This document shows positions 51,960-62,475 of a stretch of DNA of 64,000 nucleotides, piece after piece. A model generated the notes under the pieces. The model worked only from the letters and a program-made list of their open reading frames with translations, was not told the origin of the DNA and did not search any database. Origin of the DNA: Thereva unica (Eukaryota; Arthropoda; Insecta; Diptera; Therevidae); assembly GCA_949987705.1 (NCBI GenBank), contig OX465282.1:98320070-98384069 (forward strand), given 5' to 3'. Both the position numbers and the translations under genes were made by a program. Each line of letters begins with the position of its first letter. The stretch's first letter is position 1.

Positions 51960-52504
51960 TCCCTCGTGCTGGATTGACAGATATTCTCGAGAAGTGTCAT
52001 AATAGCCCATCAGGACGACATTTGGGAGTCAACAAAACTCTGGCAAAAATAAAGGAGATATTCTATTGGGGTCATATGCGGGAGGATGTTACGAACTGGT
52101 GTCGTAAATGCACAGTTTGTGCCGGCAGTAAGGGTCCTCGAGTCAGAGCGAAAGAAGAAACGCGACAATGCAACGTTGGGACCTCAGTTGAGAAAATCGG
52201 AAGGGAGAATCCCAAGGCGGCCAGTGATATAATGAAACCAAGGTACGACCTCCGAGCAAACTGTAGCGGATACCAGGAAGGTGACTTCGTTTGGCTGTTC
52301 AACCCTCGACGACGAAAAGGCAAGTCTCCGAAACTTCAGCGCCAGTGGGAGGGGCCCTATAAAATCCTAACACGGATTAACGATGTTGTCTACAGGATTC
52401 AACAAGGACCCAAAGCCAAGAAGAAGATTGTGCACATAGACAGGCTGTGCCCATATCATCAGCCGGATCCAGGATGGACAACTGTTCGGGACGAACAGTC
52501 CTAA
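51947..52504 (+). pseudogene. Ty3 integrase: zinc domain joined to C-terminal GPY/F domain
   Basis: The frame overlaps the gag-protease frame by 13 bp. It begins with VLVPRAGLTDILEKCHNSPS and GRHLGVNKTLAKIKEIFYWG, then WCRKCTVC, the HHCC zinc domain. It continues into EKIGRENPKAASDIMKPRYD, and VWLFNPRRRKGKSPKLQRQW with EGPYKIL is the GPY/F chromatin-facing domain. The catalytic DDE core between them (about 200 residues) has been deleted, again leaving an open frame. It cannot integrate DNA. Confidence 0.85.
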
Positions 52505-52515
52505 GGAGGGGGCAA

Positions 52516-53018
52516 TGTGATGATTTATGCGCCATCTGTTTGTGAAAAAGCATAATCAACGATTGTCGGCAACAACTCCGGTTGATGTCTGAACTAATGA
52601 TTTATGTACTAAACTAAAATTGGAACGCGCGATAAGTGAAGACAACTTCAAGCTTCTGGACGAAAAGAAAAGAACATACCACTAGGCTCGAGAAAAGGGA
52701 CTCGAGAAGGTTCCAGGAGTTAAATAAAGGTGGAGCTTGGATATAAAAGCGGCTTGCAGGCGCTGAGAAAGTCAGTTTTGATTTGAAAGGCGATAAAAGT
52801 GTTTTAAAGTGAGAACAGTGAAAAGTAGTGATTTAAAAGTGAACTATAAAGCGATAGATAGAATTTAATAGTGCGAGATAGTACATTAGAAGTGATTATA
52901 GTGAACTGTAAGAATTGTGTTTGTGTTTTGGTTTGTAATAAATAAATTTTGTGTGGATAATTAAAAAGTGTATTCCTTAATTAATCCTACGAATCCGTTA
53001 AGCCGTAAAAACGTAACA
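52516..53018 (+). mobile_element. 3' LTR of Ty3 copy B (503 bp)
   Basis: It starts TGTGATGATT directly after the purine tract AAGGAGGGGGCAA and ends ACGTAACA. It contains a TATA-like GGATATAAAAGCGGC (about 52739) and AATAAATAAA (about 52938). This is the only full-length LTR of the family in the window and was used to judge the partial ones at 10409, 35833, 45733 and 49586. CA is followed by GTATTTTACC; the duplication cannot be tested because the 5' LTR start is missing. Confidence 0.85.
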
Positions 53019-53231
53019 GTATTTTACCTTCATTTGGACTGTAATTTCGGTTAAGTGACATCTGTTGCAAAACTGGAAACTAATTTTTATAATAAATTTC
53101 CCCTCCTTTCTCCTTAAAACTGACAATTTAACAGTCAATTCAAAACAAACAAACAAATCATTTCCTTAACCATTATAATGAAAGTTACCATCATAATGAA
53201 AGTATAGTGTGTCACAGGTAATTATTCTTTA

Positions 53232-53698
53232 AGCCTAGTACGGTGTTCGGGCAAAATTTTGCCTTCCCTTTAAAATGCATGTAAAAAAACCTGGCAAAAT
53301 TTTGCTTTCAGCACGGCAAAATTTTGACAGCGCAAAGCAGTACTCTGTTCGGGCAAAAATTTGCCACAATAATCATACTTTCAAGATTTTCTAATAGAGG
53401 GAGTTTCTTATTGTGGAGACTTTTATTTGTCAAATTTTTGCCACCAGAAATTATCTGGTCATTTTTTGTTGGCAAAAAGCTTTGTGATACAAATGCACTT
53501 CAGTGTCTACAGTTGGCGTATGGTCCTAGTAGTCGGACAGTTAAAAATTATAGTATATTACTATTTTTTTCGTCCTCGCCATGTTGCTTTATTTTGACAC
53601 TTTCCACTATCCTCCACCACTCTACACTTGGGCAAAATTTTGCCTTTAAAATGGTAAAAATAACGAGGCAAAATTTTGCCCGAACACCGTACTAGGCT
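53232..53698. mobile_element. PIF/Harbinger-like MITE rich in GCAAAATTTTGC, TSD TTA
   Basis: The ends AGCCTAGTACGGTGTTCGGG and its reverse are exact and continue through CAAAATTTTGCC. TTA flanks both sides (53229-53231, 53699-53701). The 12-bp palindrome GCAAAATTTTGC recurs at least four times. A + frame of 123 codons in it is a chance frame. It lies about 0.7 kb upstream of the SCaMC exon. Confidence 0.88.
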
Positions 53699-53701
53699 TT
53701 A

Positions 53702-54423
53702 TCAAGTTATTTTTATTTGTGTTCACACAATTTCCGCCAGAGCCCCTTCACATCAATGAGCATTTTTCAGAACCTGACCCACACTTCATATACATTTTCC
53801 ATTTGTATTAGTGAGAAGAAATAATATTCTTCATGCGTTCCATGAGCTCACGAATAGAAATGCAAGAGCCGCAGTTGTCAAAAATTTCTGCAAAAAGCGA
53901 GAGAAGGAAGTTGGCACATGTAATTAATTCTTAAAATTCCCGACTAATGAAATTTTAATATAATTCATCGAAATTGTTAGTGTATTCGTTATAATATTAT
54001 TCTAAGCATATACAGTTCACCTAATTTATCCGAGAGTTTTAATTAAAAGAATAAATAAAAAAAAAATTGGAAAAAAGAAAACACAAAAAAAAAATTGGAT
54101 TTGCATGGTCTCACCTGGGCTTTTTGCAATTTTCTTAATCGTCTGTGATTAATTTCAAAGAAATGTAAAAGTGCTAACTATCTCCAGTGTGCAATCGTTT
54201 CATTGCCATCCATAAGAAATAAATCAAACAAATTCGAGTGTGTTTAAATAATTTCTTGTAAAATTAACATTAATGGGGAAATTTCACAGTGTCGCATGTT
54301 CTCATAAATGAAAATTTTTTTTGTACACGTTGAACACTAATCTCCATTAAATATTTAGTATTAAATAAATTGATTTGTGTCGATAAGTAACCCGAAAAAA
54401 GTTTTATTATACAACTGTATAGA
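53702..54423 (+). promoter_or_regulatory. Upstream region and probable 5' UTR of SCaMC
   Basis: There is no transposon signature between the MITE and the SCaMC start. The last ~170 bp should be 5' UTR, or include an acceptor if a further 5' exon exists. I cannot place a TATA box or initiator with confidence. A poly-A/T stretch lies at 54050-54090. Confidence 0.35.
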
Positions 54424-54729
54424 ATGGTTAACACAGATAAAACTGCCAAGCAATTGAATAATTTCCAGGATCCATCGGAAGAAAATCGAGAACAGCAGCA
54501 AGCTAGCAGTGACCGGAACACCTATAATAGCATTGTTTCGACCAATATTACATGGAATAAAACACAAAATCTATCCCCATTTCATTATATGCATGAAATA
54601 CCCGCGGCTGATGAGGAACGTCTAGAAAAATTATTTAAGACACTCGATAGGGATGGCAATGGTAAAATCGACATTCATGACTTGTCTGCAGCCCTCAAGG
54701 AGTTTGGCCTTTCTAGCGCATATGCTGAG
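54424..54729 (+). CDS. SCaMC: First coding exon of SCaMC-type mitochondrial Ca2+-dependent carrier (SLC25A24/25-like)
   Basis: This is the only host gene recognised. The protein is expected to be an ATP-Mg/phosphate carrier of the inner mitochondrial membrane with a calcium-binding N-terminal half. The exon gives 102 codons. A low-complexity N-terminus is followed by YMHEIPAADEERLEKLFKTL and an EF-hand loop D75-R-D-G-N-G-K-I-D-I-H-D86 with calcium ligands at loop positions 1, 3, 5, 9 and 12, then LSAALKEFGLSSAYAE. The exon ends GAG|GTAAGA (donor at 54730), phase 0. The remaining EF-hands and the six-helix carrier domain are outside the window. The start is the first ATG, with a G at +4; Met56 is an alternative. 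Confidence 0.85.
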
Positions 54730-56566
54730 GTAAGATTTCTATAATTAAAATCTATTGTTAAGAGATTGCACTCTAGCATTCAAAGGGCTTCCGCAGCTTT
54801 TTCTGGGTGATAAGAAAGTTACAGTCTAATTATGTTTGGGAGCAAGTGCGAAGGCCTTGATTTATGTTATGATGATGCCAGATAAGATTTGTTTCCTAAC
54901 TAAAAATAAAAATAATTTCTGGCCTGATGAGATAATGTACATACAGTCCCGGGGAAATTATAGTTTTATTGCTGCCAGAATGTCTGCTCCAAATCAATAA
55001 AGGTTACGTTGTCTGCCTCCTCCTCAAGCGGTGCTGCCTTATCAAATGATTGGAAAGTTTCATTTACAGTTAGTGAAAATAGTTACGCATTCATTACTTT
55101 AGTTATGCCTTGTGCATTGCCATCAGGCGGCTGAGACATTGAAAATTTTCATACAATGGACTTGGACAAGTATTGTTAAAACGTCTTCCCCATTTGCATA
55201 GACAAAATCGCTTCTACAGAAACATTTTTTTTAGTACGCATGTCGGCCATATGGGGCCGGCTTTCCGTTGCTACCAACCAGCCAGTTGCCAAAGCTAAAT
55301 GTCAAGGTTAGATTTCCAACGTTGCTCTCTATGGTAGGTTCTATGGGCGCTATTAGATGATCTGGAAGTTAAGTGTCTTCTTTAAATGGTGCTGAATAAA
55401 CAAATGCGCCTCGTTACGAGTGCCATATCGTCTCATAAACGGGGTCAACCTATATTGTGCAATAGGCGTCCGCGCGGGACATAGCAGTCTTGCTTCGCTT
55501 AATATATATAGATGAATAAGCGGATGGTATTTGCAGATATTCTTCACTCCTAATCAATTTTAAATAAAACCACACTCATCTGGATTTTATTTATCTGAAA
55601 AATTACGAGCCCAGAGGTAGAGATTTCGCTGATTGCATGCATGGGGGCCTCTGCAATTTGTTCCGCAAGTAATGAAAGAAATAATTAACACGACACGTTA
55701 AAAATTCTCCCCATAATTAAATTAGTATGAAAGTATAAAATATATTTGGTTTTTGTATTTATTGACAATAATTAAAACGCAATCACACTTTAACCGGATT
55801 AAAGTACAACCAAGCGGTGTGGTAGTTGAGCACACCTTGAAAGAATCCAGATTTTTCCGGTAATGACGAACGATTGTCTGTAGTATTTCGATATACATTC
55901 ATATATATATATAATAGAAGTTCCAAAAAAGAGAGATATGAATTTATTTTTGGACAGTTTAAAGGAAATTTTTGTGTATATTTCTGCCTAATGTTAAACA
56001 AAAAGCGTTTTCATGTTGATAATAATCATTTAAAATGATTTCTGTTGAACAGTTCGTATTCAACTACATAAACTCTTAGCCTTAGTACTTAATTTTCTGT
56101 CTGGATAGTTGTGCAATACATTTTTATACAAATAAAAATAAAAGTTGTATAATTCAATTAATCGGATTATTAGATATTAAAGAAGATAGTTACATAATAA
56201 TAAATGATGGGTGCGTGAGTAGAATTGGGGTGGAAAATGCACTTATCGTTTATTTATTTATGGCGGCATTTTTCGTAATTCAAGGCTACTTTTATTAAGA
56301 ATGTTTGGCAAGTACTGTTGCCAATTTAGCAGGTACTATTGGTGTCTTGATCACCAATGGGAAAAGGTTCCTTTGTTATTAAAACACTGGAAGTCCAATT
56401 GAATTTTTCTCTCTATTTTACAAAGTACTTACAAAGGTCTTATATACAACTGTTACACAAGTTACATGTGAATTATATTTACCCAAGAAAAAATGATTTT
56501 AAGAAAAGTGCGTTTTTGTTTTCCTGATGACGTATTATGATACGCCACAGTACTCCCCCTGCAGTG

Positions 56567-56857
56567 TTAGCGGTATCTTGCTGGTATGAAGACGCGGCGT
56601 CCAACTCTTGTAGAGGTTGTTTCTGAATGTGCCTGCCTGTCGACTGTTGAAGGGGCTGTGGTGGTTGTTGTTGTTCCGTTGATCCTTGTGGTTTCTGCCA
56701 TTTCTTCAGGCCGGTCTTGGTTCAACAGAATTGCTGGCTTCAATCTGTCGATTGAGATTGTTCGTTCCTGTCCGTTAGTGGCGAGTGTGAAGTGTTTGGG
56801 TGTCCTGGATACCACGACGTATGGGCCATTGTAGGGTTGTTGTAGTGGCTTCTTCAC
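56567..56857 (-). pseudogene. Ty3 integrase C-terminal domain (GPY/F)
   Basis: It contains KKPLQQPYNGPYVVVSRTPK (GPY module), FTLATNGQERTISIDRLKPA and a Thr-rich tail ending GRRVFIPARYR, the usual end of these Pol proteins. The listed ATG is internal; the strand reads [12 protein letters not shown] just before it, in this phase. A frameshift near 56870 separates it from the integrase core. Confidence 0.85.
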
Positions 56858-56861
56858 TGCT

Positions 56862-57503
56862 TCATTGCGTATAAAAACGTGAGTACATTCTTTCGCCTGG
56901 AAGTTTTAGTGTGGTTCCATAGACTAGCTGTGCTGGGGTTACTTTAATATCCTCCAACAAGGATGATCTTAGGCCAAGTAGGACAAAAAGTAGTTTCTCT
57001 GTCCATTTTTCCGACTCGTGGCACTTGATTGAGGTTTTTAGTGTCTGGTGGAAACGCTCTATCATTCCATTTGCCTGGGGATGATATGGTGTTGATCGTC
57101 TCTTTTTAATGCCGAGTAGTTTGGCTATCTCATTGAAAAGCTGCGACTCGAATTGACGGCCTTGGTCTGTAATTATTTCCATGGGTACGCCAAAACGTGA
57201 AATCCATCCTGTGAGGAAAGCAGCTGCCACTGTCTCTGCTGTTATGTCTTCGACGGGAATAACTTCTGGCCACCTAGTGAAACGGTCAATGCAAGTAAGA
57301 GCGTAGGTGTATCCGTCCGAATAGGGCAGTGGTCCTATTAGATCGAGATGAACATGTTGAAAACGTCCTGATGGTGGTGAAAACTCTGCTACTGGTGATT
57401 TAGTATGCCGTTGTATCTTACTTCTTTGGCAACTAACACATTCTTTGCACCATTTGCTGCAGTCCTTTTTAATACTTGGCCAGATGACTCGTTCTGTCAG
57501 CAT
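56862..57503 (-). pseudogene. Ty3 integrase core
   Basis: It inserts element DNA into chromosomes. The zinc domain is split: its His part ([13 protein letters not shown]) lies just upstream in this phase, and the [12 protein letters not shown] part is at residues 18-29. The catalytic triad is complete: Asp54 (HLDLIG), Asp113 (TDQGRQFES) and Glu149 ([16 protein letters not shown]), with D-35-E spacing. The frame ends out of phase with the GPY/F part. Confidence 0.88.
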
Positions 57504-57760
57504 ACGTGTAGATCTTTTAACTCCTGGATGAGATAGGTTATGTATTGCCTGGGGAATATCTCCTTGCGGAATGGTGCTGGGACATACGGTCGATTATTTC
57601 CCATTGATATGTCGCAATATATTAGCTGATTGCAGTTAGGGACACTTAGTTGTTTCAATCGTTGTGATGTTGTGGTTGATTGAAGAAGTTCTTGTAGTTC
57701 GTTGTCCTCTTGTTGTCCTTTTGCCAGTTCATCGTAGTTGATGGGGGGATGGCAGGGCAA
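57497..57760 (-). pseudogene. Ty3 Pol linker between RNase H and integrase
   Basis: It encodes NYDELAKGQQEDNELQELLQ and [20 protein letters not shown], the standard stretch that leads into the integrase zinc domain in this group. The phase is lost at [11 protein letters not shown], before the His residues. It overlaps neighbouring frames at both ends. Confidence 0.75.
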
Positions 57761-58189
57761 TTGTGTTTACCCTGGACAGAGTATCTGCTACCACATTATT
57801 TTTTCCAGCTATGTGTTGAATGTTTGTTGTGAATTCTCCTATGTAGCTTAGGTGTCTTATTTGTCTTGGAGATGACTTCTCAGGTTTTTGCTGAAAAGCA
57901 AAAGTTAATGGCTTGTGGTCAGTGTATATGACAAACCGTTGTCCTTCTAGGAGATGTCGAAAATGTTTCACTGCCAAGTAAGCACTGAGGAGTTCTCGAT
58001 CGTATGCGCTATACTTTGCGCTGGTGATAGCTTGTGGGAAAAAAATCCTAAAGGTTGCCGTCCTTGTGGTGCTAGCTGTTGTGTGACTGCGCCTACCGCA
58101 GTGTCGGATGCATCTACCATTAATGCGAATGATGCGTTCTGGATTGGATGAGCTAGAAGCGTTCCGTTTGCCAATGCTTGTTTGCATTG
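57729..58189 (-). pseudogene. Ty3 RNase H domain, in two phases
   Basis: The first half is in the 57968-58174 frame (ALMVDASDTAVGAVTQQLAP with the first RNase H Asp, GFFSHKLSPAQ). The second half is in the 57729-58220 frame (AKYSAYDRELLSAYLAVKHF, FVIYTDHKPLTFAF with the third Asp, IQHIAGKNNVVADTLSR). A frameshift lies near 58020. A stop (TAA) separates it from RT at about 58190. The enzyme would remove the RNA strand after reverse transcription. Confidence 0.82.
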
Positions 58190-59599
58190 TTAAAAAGCGT
58201 GGTGTAGCTCCTGTGTCCATTGTATGTTGGTTTTGTCATTCTTTTTGTTGCCTGAATGACATGCGTGAAGGGGGGCCTGAATCTCCGCGGCTTTGGGTAT
58301 GAACCTGCGGTAGAAGTTGACCATCCCTAGAAATCTGCGTAGCTCTTGCACTGTTGTCGGCTTTTTGTATGTTGTGATAGCTTCTGCCTTTGCTGGAAGT
58401 GGTCTAATTCCCTCTTTGTTGATGAGGTATCCCAAAAAACGTACTTCTGTTGCTTCGAAAGTACACTTATTTGGGTTGATGGTTAGTCCGTATTCCTGTA
58501 AGCGTTGGAACAGTTGTCTCAGGTGTTGTCGATGTTCTTCTTTGTTCCTGGAAGCGATGAGGAAGTCGTCTATATAGGGGAAACAAAAGTCAACCCCTCG
58601 ATTTACTTCGTGAACCAATCGCTGGAAGGTTTGTGCTGCATTGCATAAACCAAACGTCGTTCTCGGAAACTCAAACAGTTCGAATGGTGTAGTGATTGCT
58701 GTTTTCGGAATGTCTTCGGGCGTCATTGGGATTTGATGGTAGGCACGGTTGAGGTCTATCGTGCTGAAAATTGTCTTCCCCTCTAATTGATACGCAAAAT
58801 CCTGAATGTGTGGAATGGGGTAGCGATCAGGTGTTGTAACCGCATTCAGTCTTCTATAGTTCCCGCATGGTCGCCATTCACCCCTGGGTTTTTTTACCAT
58901 GTGGAGAGGACTTGCCCAGTAGCTGTCGGATGGGCGGCAGATTCCTGTATCCAGCATGTATTGAAACTCCTGTTTAGCAATTTTCAGTTGTTCCGGGGAG
59001 AGTCGTCTTGGCCGGCTATATATTGGTGGTCCTGTTGTTTGGATATAATGTCTCACGTTGTGTGAAGTTTGTGTAGGCAGGGTATTCCTGGTGATGTCCT
59101 TGAATTCCTTCAGTACACTGTATAATGGAGCTGATGGGTTGATAGTACTAATTGCAGTTGATGTAGAAGATGATGGTACTCTTGATCCTGATGACTGCAG
59201 CAACGTTGTGTTGTCGATTAGCCGATTATTTTTTACATCGACCAAAAGATTGTAATGGGCCAGGAAATCTGCACCTATTATGGGCTCTTTGACAAGAGCG
59301 ATGATAAAAGGCCATTGGAAATTCCTGCGCAGACCCAGGTTGAGTTGTAGCAGTCGTTGTCCGAAAGTTGGTATCTCGGTACCGTTGGCTGCGTACAGAA
59401 TTTGTGCTGAGTGTTGTTGGTTCTTCTCTTTTGGAGTTGGTGGGATCACTGAAACTTCGGATCCAGTGTCGATGAGAAATCTTCTATTTGCAGTAGATCT
59501 TTCGTCGAGGAAGAGGCGACTAATTGTGGTTTTGGACCAGCTAGTCGCTATTACTGGTCCACGACTTAGTTTTTTCCAAAGCTGCAGGGTTGTTGGCAT
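58190..59599 (-). pseudogene. Ty3 protease and reverse transcriptase (469 codons)
   Basis: Residues 42-49 (LIDTGSEV) are the aspartic protease active site, with IIGADFL at 107-113 as its second motif. RT begins at about 190. [34 protein letters not shown] (catalytic Asp282), the [18 protein letters not shown] region and YIDD (342-345) are all in order, followed by [20 protein letters not shown]. The frame ends at a TAA where RNase H should start. The core motifs look intact. Upstream, the CHCC finger ([18 protein letters not shown]) is in another phase, consistent with a Gag-Pol frameshift or decay. Confidence 0.88.
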
Positions 59600-59642
59600 C
59601 TGCGGGCTTCATTCCCGAATCGTCTGTGGTACCAACAAGTTG

Positions 59643-60533
59643 CGAGTTTTTTTTTTTTTATGTGGCAGTGCTAAGCTCAGGAATCACCCTTTGTACTACT
59701 AGTCCGTCATGTCATTTGTCACGTCATGGTGCAATGTCTAGCAGTAAGCTTAGTACGGGGAGGGGGTTGGAGGGGTTATAAAGGAACGGGAGGGAATTGA
59801 AGAAGGTGGTGATGAACCCTGCGTTTGAACTCTTGGATGTTGTAGGAGCTTGGAAATACTGACTGCGAGAGATTATTCCACAGCCGAGTTGTTCTATTAA
59901 CAAACGAATTCATATCTTGTTGAGTGCGTGAAAGGGGGAGTTGCAGGTGGAGGGAATGAGACGAGTGGGCTAATCTGGTGTTGCGGGTATAAGAATGCCG
60001 TGGAGGCAGGAGAGCGTTTAGCTCGGAGGAACAGTCACTATGATAGTAGCGATAAAATTTTGTCAGTGCTGCTACATTCCTACGGTGGCTGAGGGGGTCG
60101 ATGGTGGAGCAAGCGGTATCGTCATCAATTAATTTAAGGGCCTTTTTTTGGACCTTATCTAACCATGCCAAGGTGGTTATTGGAGCGCCGCCCCAAACGA
60201 GGGAGTTATATTCGAGAAGAGGCCGAATGTAGGATTTATAAATAACAGCACGGGCCGATGGCTGGAGGAGGAACTTACACCTCTTAAGAAATCCCAAGCA
60301 CTGAGATCCTTGTTTGGCGATTTGGAATATGTGGTCATTCCATCGCAAGTCTTTGGCTAATGTCACGCCTAAGATGTGTAAGGATGGTTCGGCCATTAGT
60401 TGAACTTCATTCACTTTCAAGGGTGGAGGGGTGTTGAACTTCTTTTTGGAGATAAGACAGTACTTGGTTTTGGCGGGGTTGAATTCAACACGATTCTTCT
60501 TTCCCCACTCTAGAATTGCTGTGGTTAATGTCG
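59643..60533 (-). mobile_element. LINE-A copy 7, inserted in the young Ty3 element
   Basis: The 3' end is at 59643 with about 13 A residues (T on +), preceded by the family terminus GCACTGCCACAT. Coding runs to about 60533, where the 5' truncation falls at ILEWGKKNRVEFNPAKTKYC. It separates Ty3 gag from its CHCC finger. It lacks the palm, endonuclease and ORF1. Confidence 0.9.
59776..60420 (-). pseudogene. LINE-A reverse transcriptase C-terminal domain (214 codons)
   Basis: This is the best preserved copy of the LINE-A C-terminus. It contains MAEPSLHILGVTLAKDLRWN, the thumb-like FLKRCKFLLQPSARAVIYKS with YIRPLLEYNSLVW, WLDKVQKKALKLIDD, CSTIDPLSHRRNVAALTKFY and NSFVNRTTRLWNNLSQSVFP, ending EFKRRVHHHLLQFPPVPL. 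The frame is open upstream to about 60530, so ATG 60420 is internal. There is no stop, as expected for a recent insertion. The catalytic palm was never copied. Confidence 0.88.
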
Positions 60534-61423
60534 TGTGCTTGGTTGGTGGCGGGTTGTATGGTGTTGGATATCCTTAATCGGCTGGGGCTACGGGGGAAAC
60601 CTCGCTGCCTTGTTGGACTTCGTTTGTGGAACTTTAGTTTTTCTACTTCCTTCTGGAGAGTTGCTACCTGCTGCTGAAGGTTTGTGGAAGATGGTGTTGA
60701 TACTGCTGCAACATCTGAAAAAACCTCCGAAATTTTATCTACCATCTTCGCCAGTTTACTAATGTCCTGGGTTGAGCTGCCAGTGAGAACTGCCTGAGTT
60801 TGTGAAGGCAATTGTTGCATCCACAGGGTCTTTAGTCCTTCGTTGGAGATGTTACCGCCAGCTAGTTCCTTCATTCGGTTGAGGAGTTGAGATGGTTTCT
60901 GTCCATCTGCCGTGATGCCGATGAGAAGTTCTTTTAGGCGTCGCTGCTCTGATTCCTGGAAAACTTGTAATAGTCGCTCCTTCAGCGCCAAATACTGGTC
61001 TTTCTTAGGTGGTTTGGTGATGACGTCCCTCACTTCCGTCAAGATGTCTGCATCCAGATTTCCTACTAGTGTGTAGTACTGCGTAACATCCGATTTTATC
61101 CCACTGGTGTGGAATTGTGCCTCCAGTTGGTGAAACCAGAGATCCGGACTCTTCTTCCAGAACGGTGGTACTCGTACGGATACGGCTGCTATGGTTCTTC
61201 CTTCGTTCTGGGTTGCTGCTTTGCTCGGCTGCTCGGCTGCTATGGTTCCATCCTCCTTCTGGGTGGCTGCTTTGCTCGGCTGCTCGTCTTCCAGCATCGT
61301 TCCTGGTAGTGCTGTTCTTTCTTTGGGAGGAGTAGTGCTGTTCTTCCTTTGGAAGGAGTAGTGCTGTTCTTCCTTCCGGGTCCACAATTTGGCTTGGGTC
61401 ACCAATTTGCTCGGGGTCACCAC
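60534..61423 (-). pseudogene. Ty3 Gag (CsRn1-like), C-terminus removed by LINE-A
   Basis: The frame 60485-61423 is Gag down to QAHDI (about 60534). The rest is read through into LINE-A. The N-terminal ~80 residues contain a doubled AEQPSKAATQ.E..TIAA motif and other low-complexity sequence. The capsid part starts VRVPPFWKKSPDLWFHQLEA and includes QYYTLVGNLDADILTEVRDV and GLKTLWMQQLPSQTQAVL. A basic RSPTRQRGFPRSPSR tail follows a coiled coil. The CHCC finger is on the far side of the LINE. Confidence 0.82.
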
Positions 61424-62475
61424 TTTGCTCGGTTCACCAATTTGGCAAGTACTGTTGCCAATTTAGCAGGTACTATTGGTGTCTTAATCACCAATGGGAA
61501 AAGGTTCCTTTGTTATTAAAACACTGGAAGTCCAATTGAATTTTTCTCTCTATTTTACAAAGTACTTACAAAGGTCTTATATACAACTGTTACACAAGTT
61601 ACATGTGAATTATATTTACCCAAGAAAAAATGATTTTAAGAAAAGTGCGTTTTTGTTTTCCTGATGACGTATTATGATACGCCACAAATGTTTGATTCAA
61701 TTAAAACTTTCTTGAAATATGTGTGAGAGCATAATAGATTCCTGTTCTTTTAGTGCGGTACCGCACCTATGAATGAGGTACTGCTGCCGCTTCTTCTTCC
61801 TCTTTTTATGAGGTATTAGTCCAAAAGCCACTATATTTGGTTTATCGTACTACACCCATACACCTTATATTTGAATAGACCGTTTGAAAAGATTCTGCAA
61901 TCTGCCTAGTGACTTATCGCTTAGCCTGACTGTTCGAACAGGGTCTCTTTTGCAGGGTTTGCGGGGAACTAGTAAGTACATCCTCGAGAATGTGGCGATT
62001 GAGGCTGCGCAACTAAAGTGCATCCAGATTTCCTACTAGTGTGCAAGTGACTTTTGAACATTCGTGGACTTCATGCGAATTTCTCGTTTGTTGAGTACCA
62101 CCTTTCTAATTTTTAACCTCCAATCCTCGCACTTAGTGAAACACAAATATAACCCGTTACTGGCTCAGGTCATTACCAGGTCTGGGGGTAGGGGATTAGA
62201 ATTTACACTCACTCAGAAATGTGTTGCAATGTTTTGGAAATTAAATTGTTTGTCCTTAACTTATCACACAAAGATCGAAAGTTTTTACTAAAAACTACAT
62301 TATCCCAATCATCCAGCGCCCATGATTATGTTATGGATGACGTGGCTTATTATAAAATATATAAAAGCATGTCTTTCGATTTTAACTATTAAAATAATCT
62401 TCCGAAGCCACTTCATATTCTTCTGCTTCCTACACAGAAGTCCTAAAATAAGTAATGGAGCCTTAACTTCATCAT

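Larger units (their letters stand above)
49586..53018 (+). mobile_element. Ty3-type element copy B, internally deleted (gag, protease, integrase ends)
   Basis: The order is a 5' LTR lacking its first ~155 bp (49586-49939), primer-binding site (49942), gag-protease frame (50049-51959), integrase N- and C-terminal pieces (51947-52504), polypurine tract (52503-52515) and a full 3' LTR (52516-53018, TGTGATGATT...ACGTAACA). RT, RNase H and the integrase core are missing. The family resembles the 412/mdg1 group by its integrase region, an inference. Confidence 0.88.
56306..61686 (-). mobile_element. Young Ty3 LTR retrotransposon (CsRn1-like) with LINE-A inside
   Basis: The two 244-bp LTRs (56306-56549 and 61443-61686) differ at one base (G/A at 56350 vs 61487). 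AATGTT flanks both (56300-56305, 61687-61692). On the minus strand the order is LTR, primer-binding site near 61425-61441 (TGGTGAACCGAGC), gag, [LINE-A], CHCC finger, protease-RT, RNase H, integrase, purine tract (CAGGGGGAGTAC) and LTR. The CHCC finger and TGGTGACC-type primer site suggest the CsRn1 group. Several frameshifts make it inactive. Confidence 0.92.

Noticed and set aside
53324..53695. 123-codon ORF
   Set aside because: It lies within the AGCCTAGTACGG MITE and is made of its repeated palindromes.
62019..62043. Second Ty3 gag insertion
   Set aside because: Only about 23 bp match 61053-61075. It is too short for an insertion call and could be templated repair or chance.
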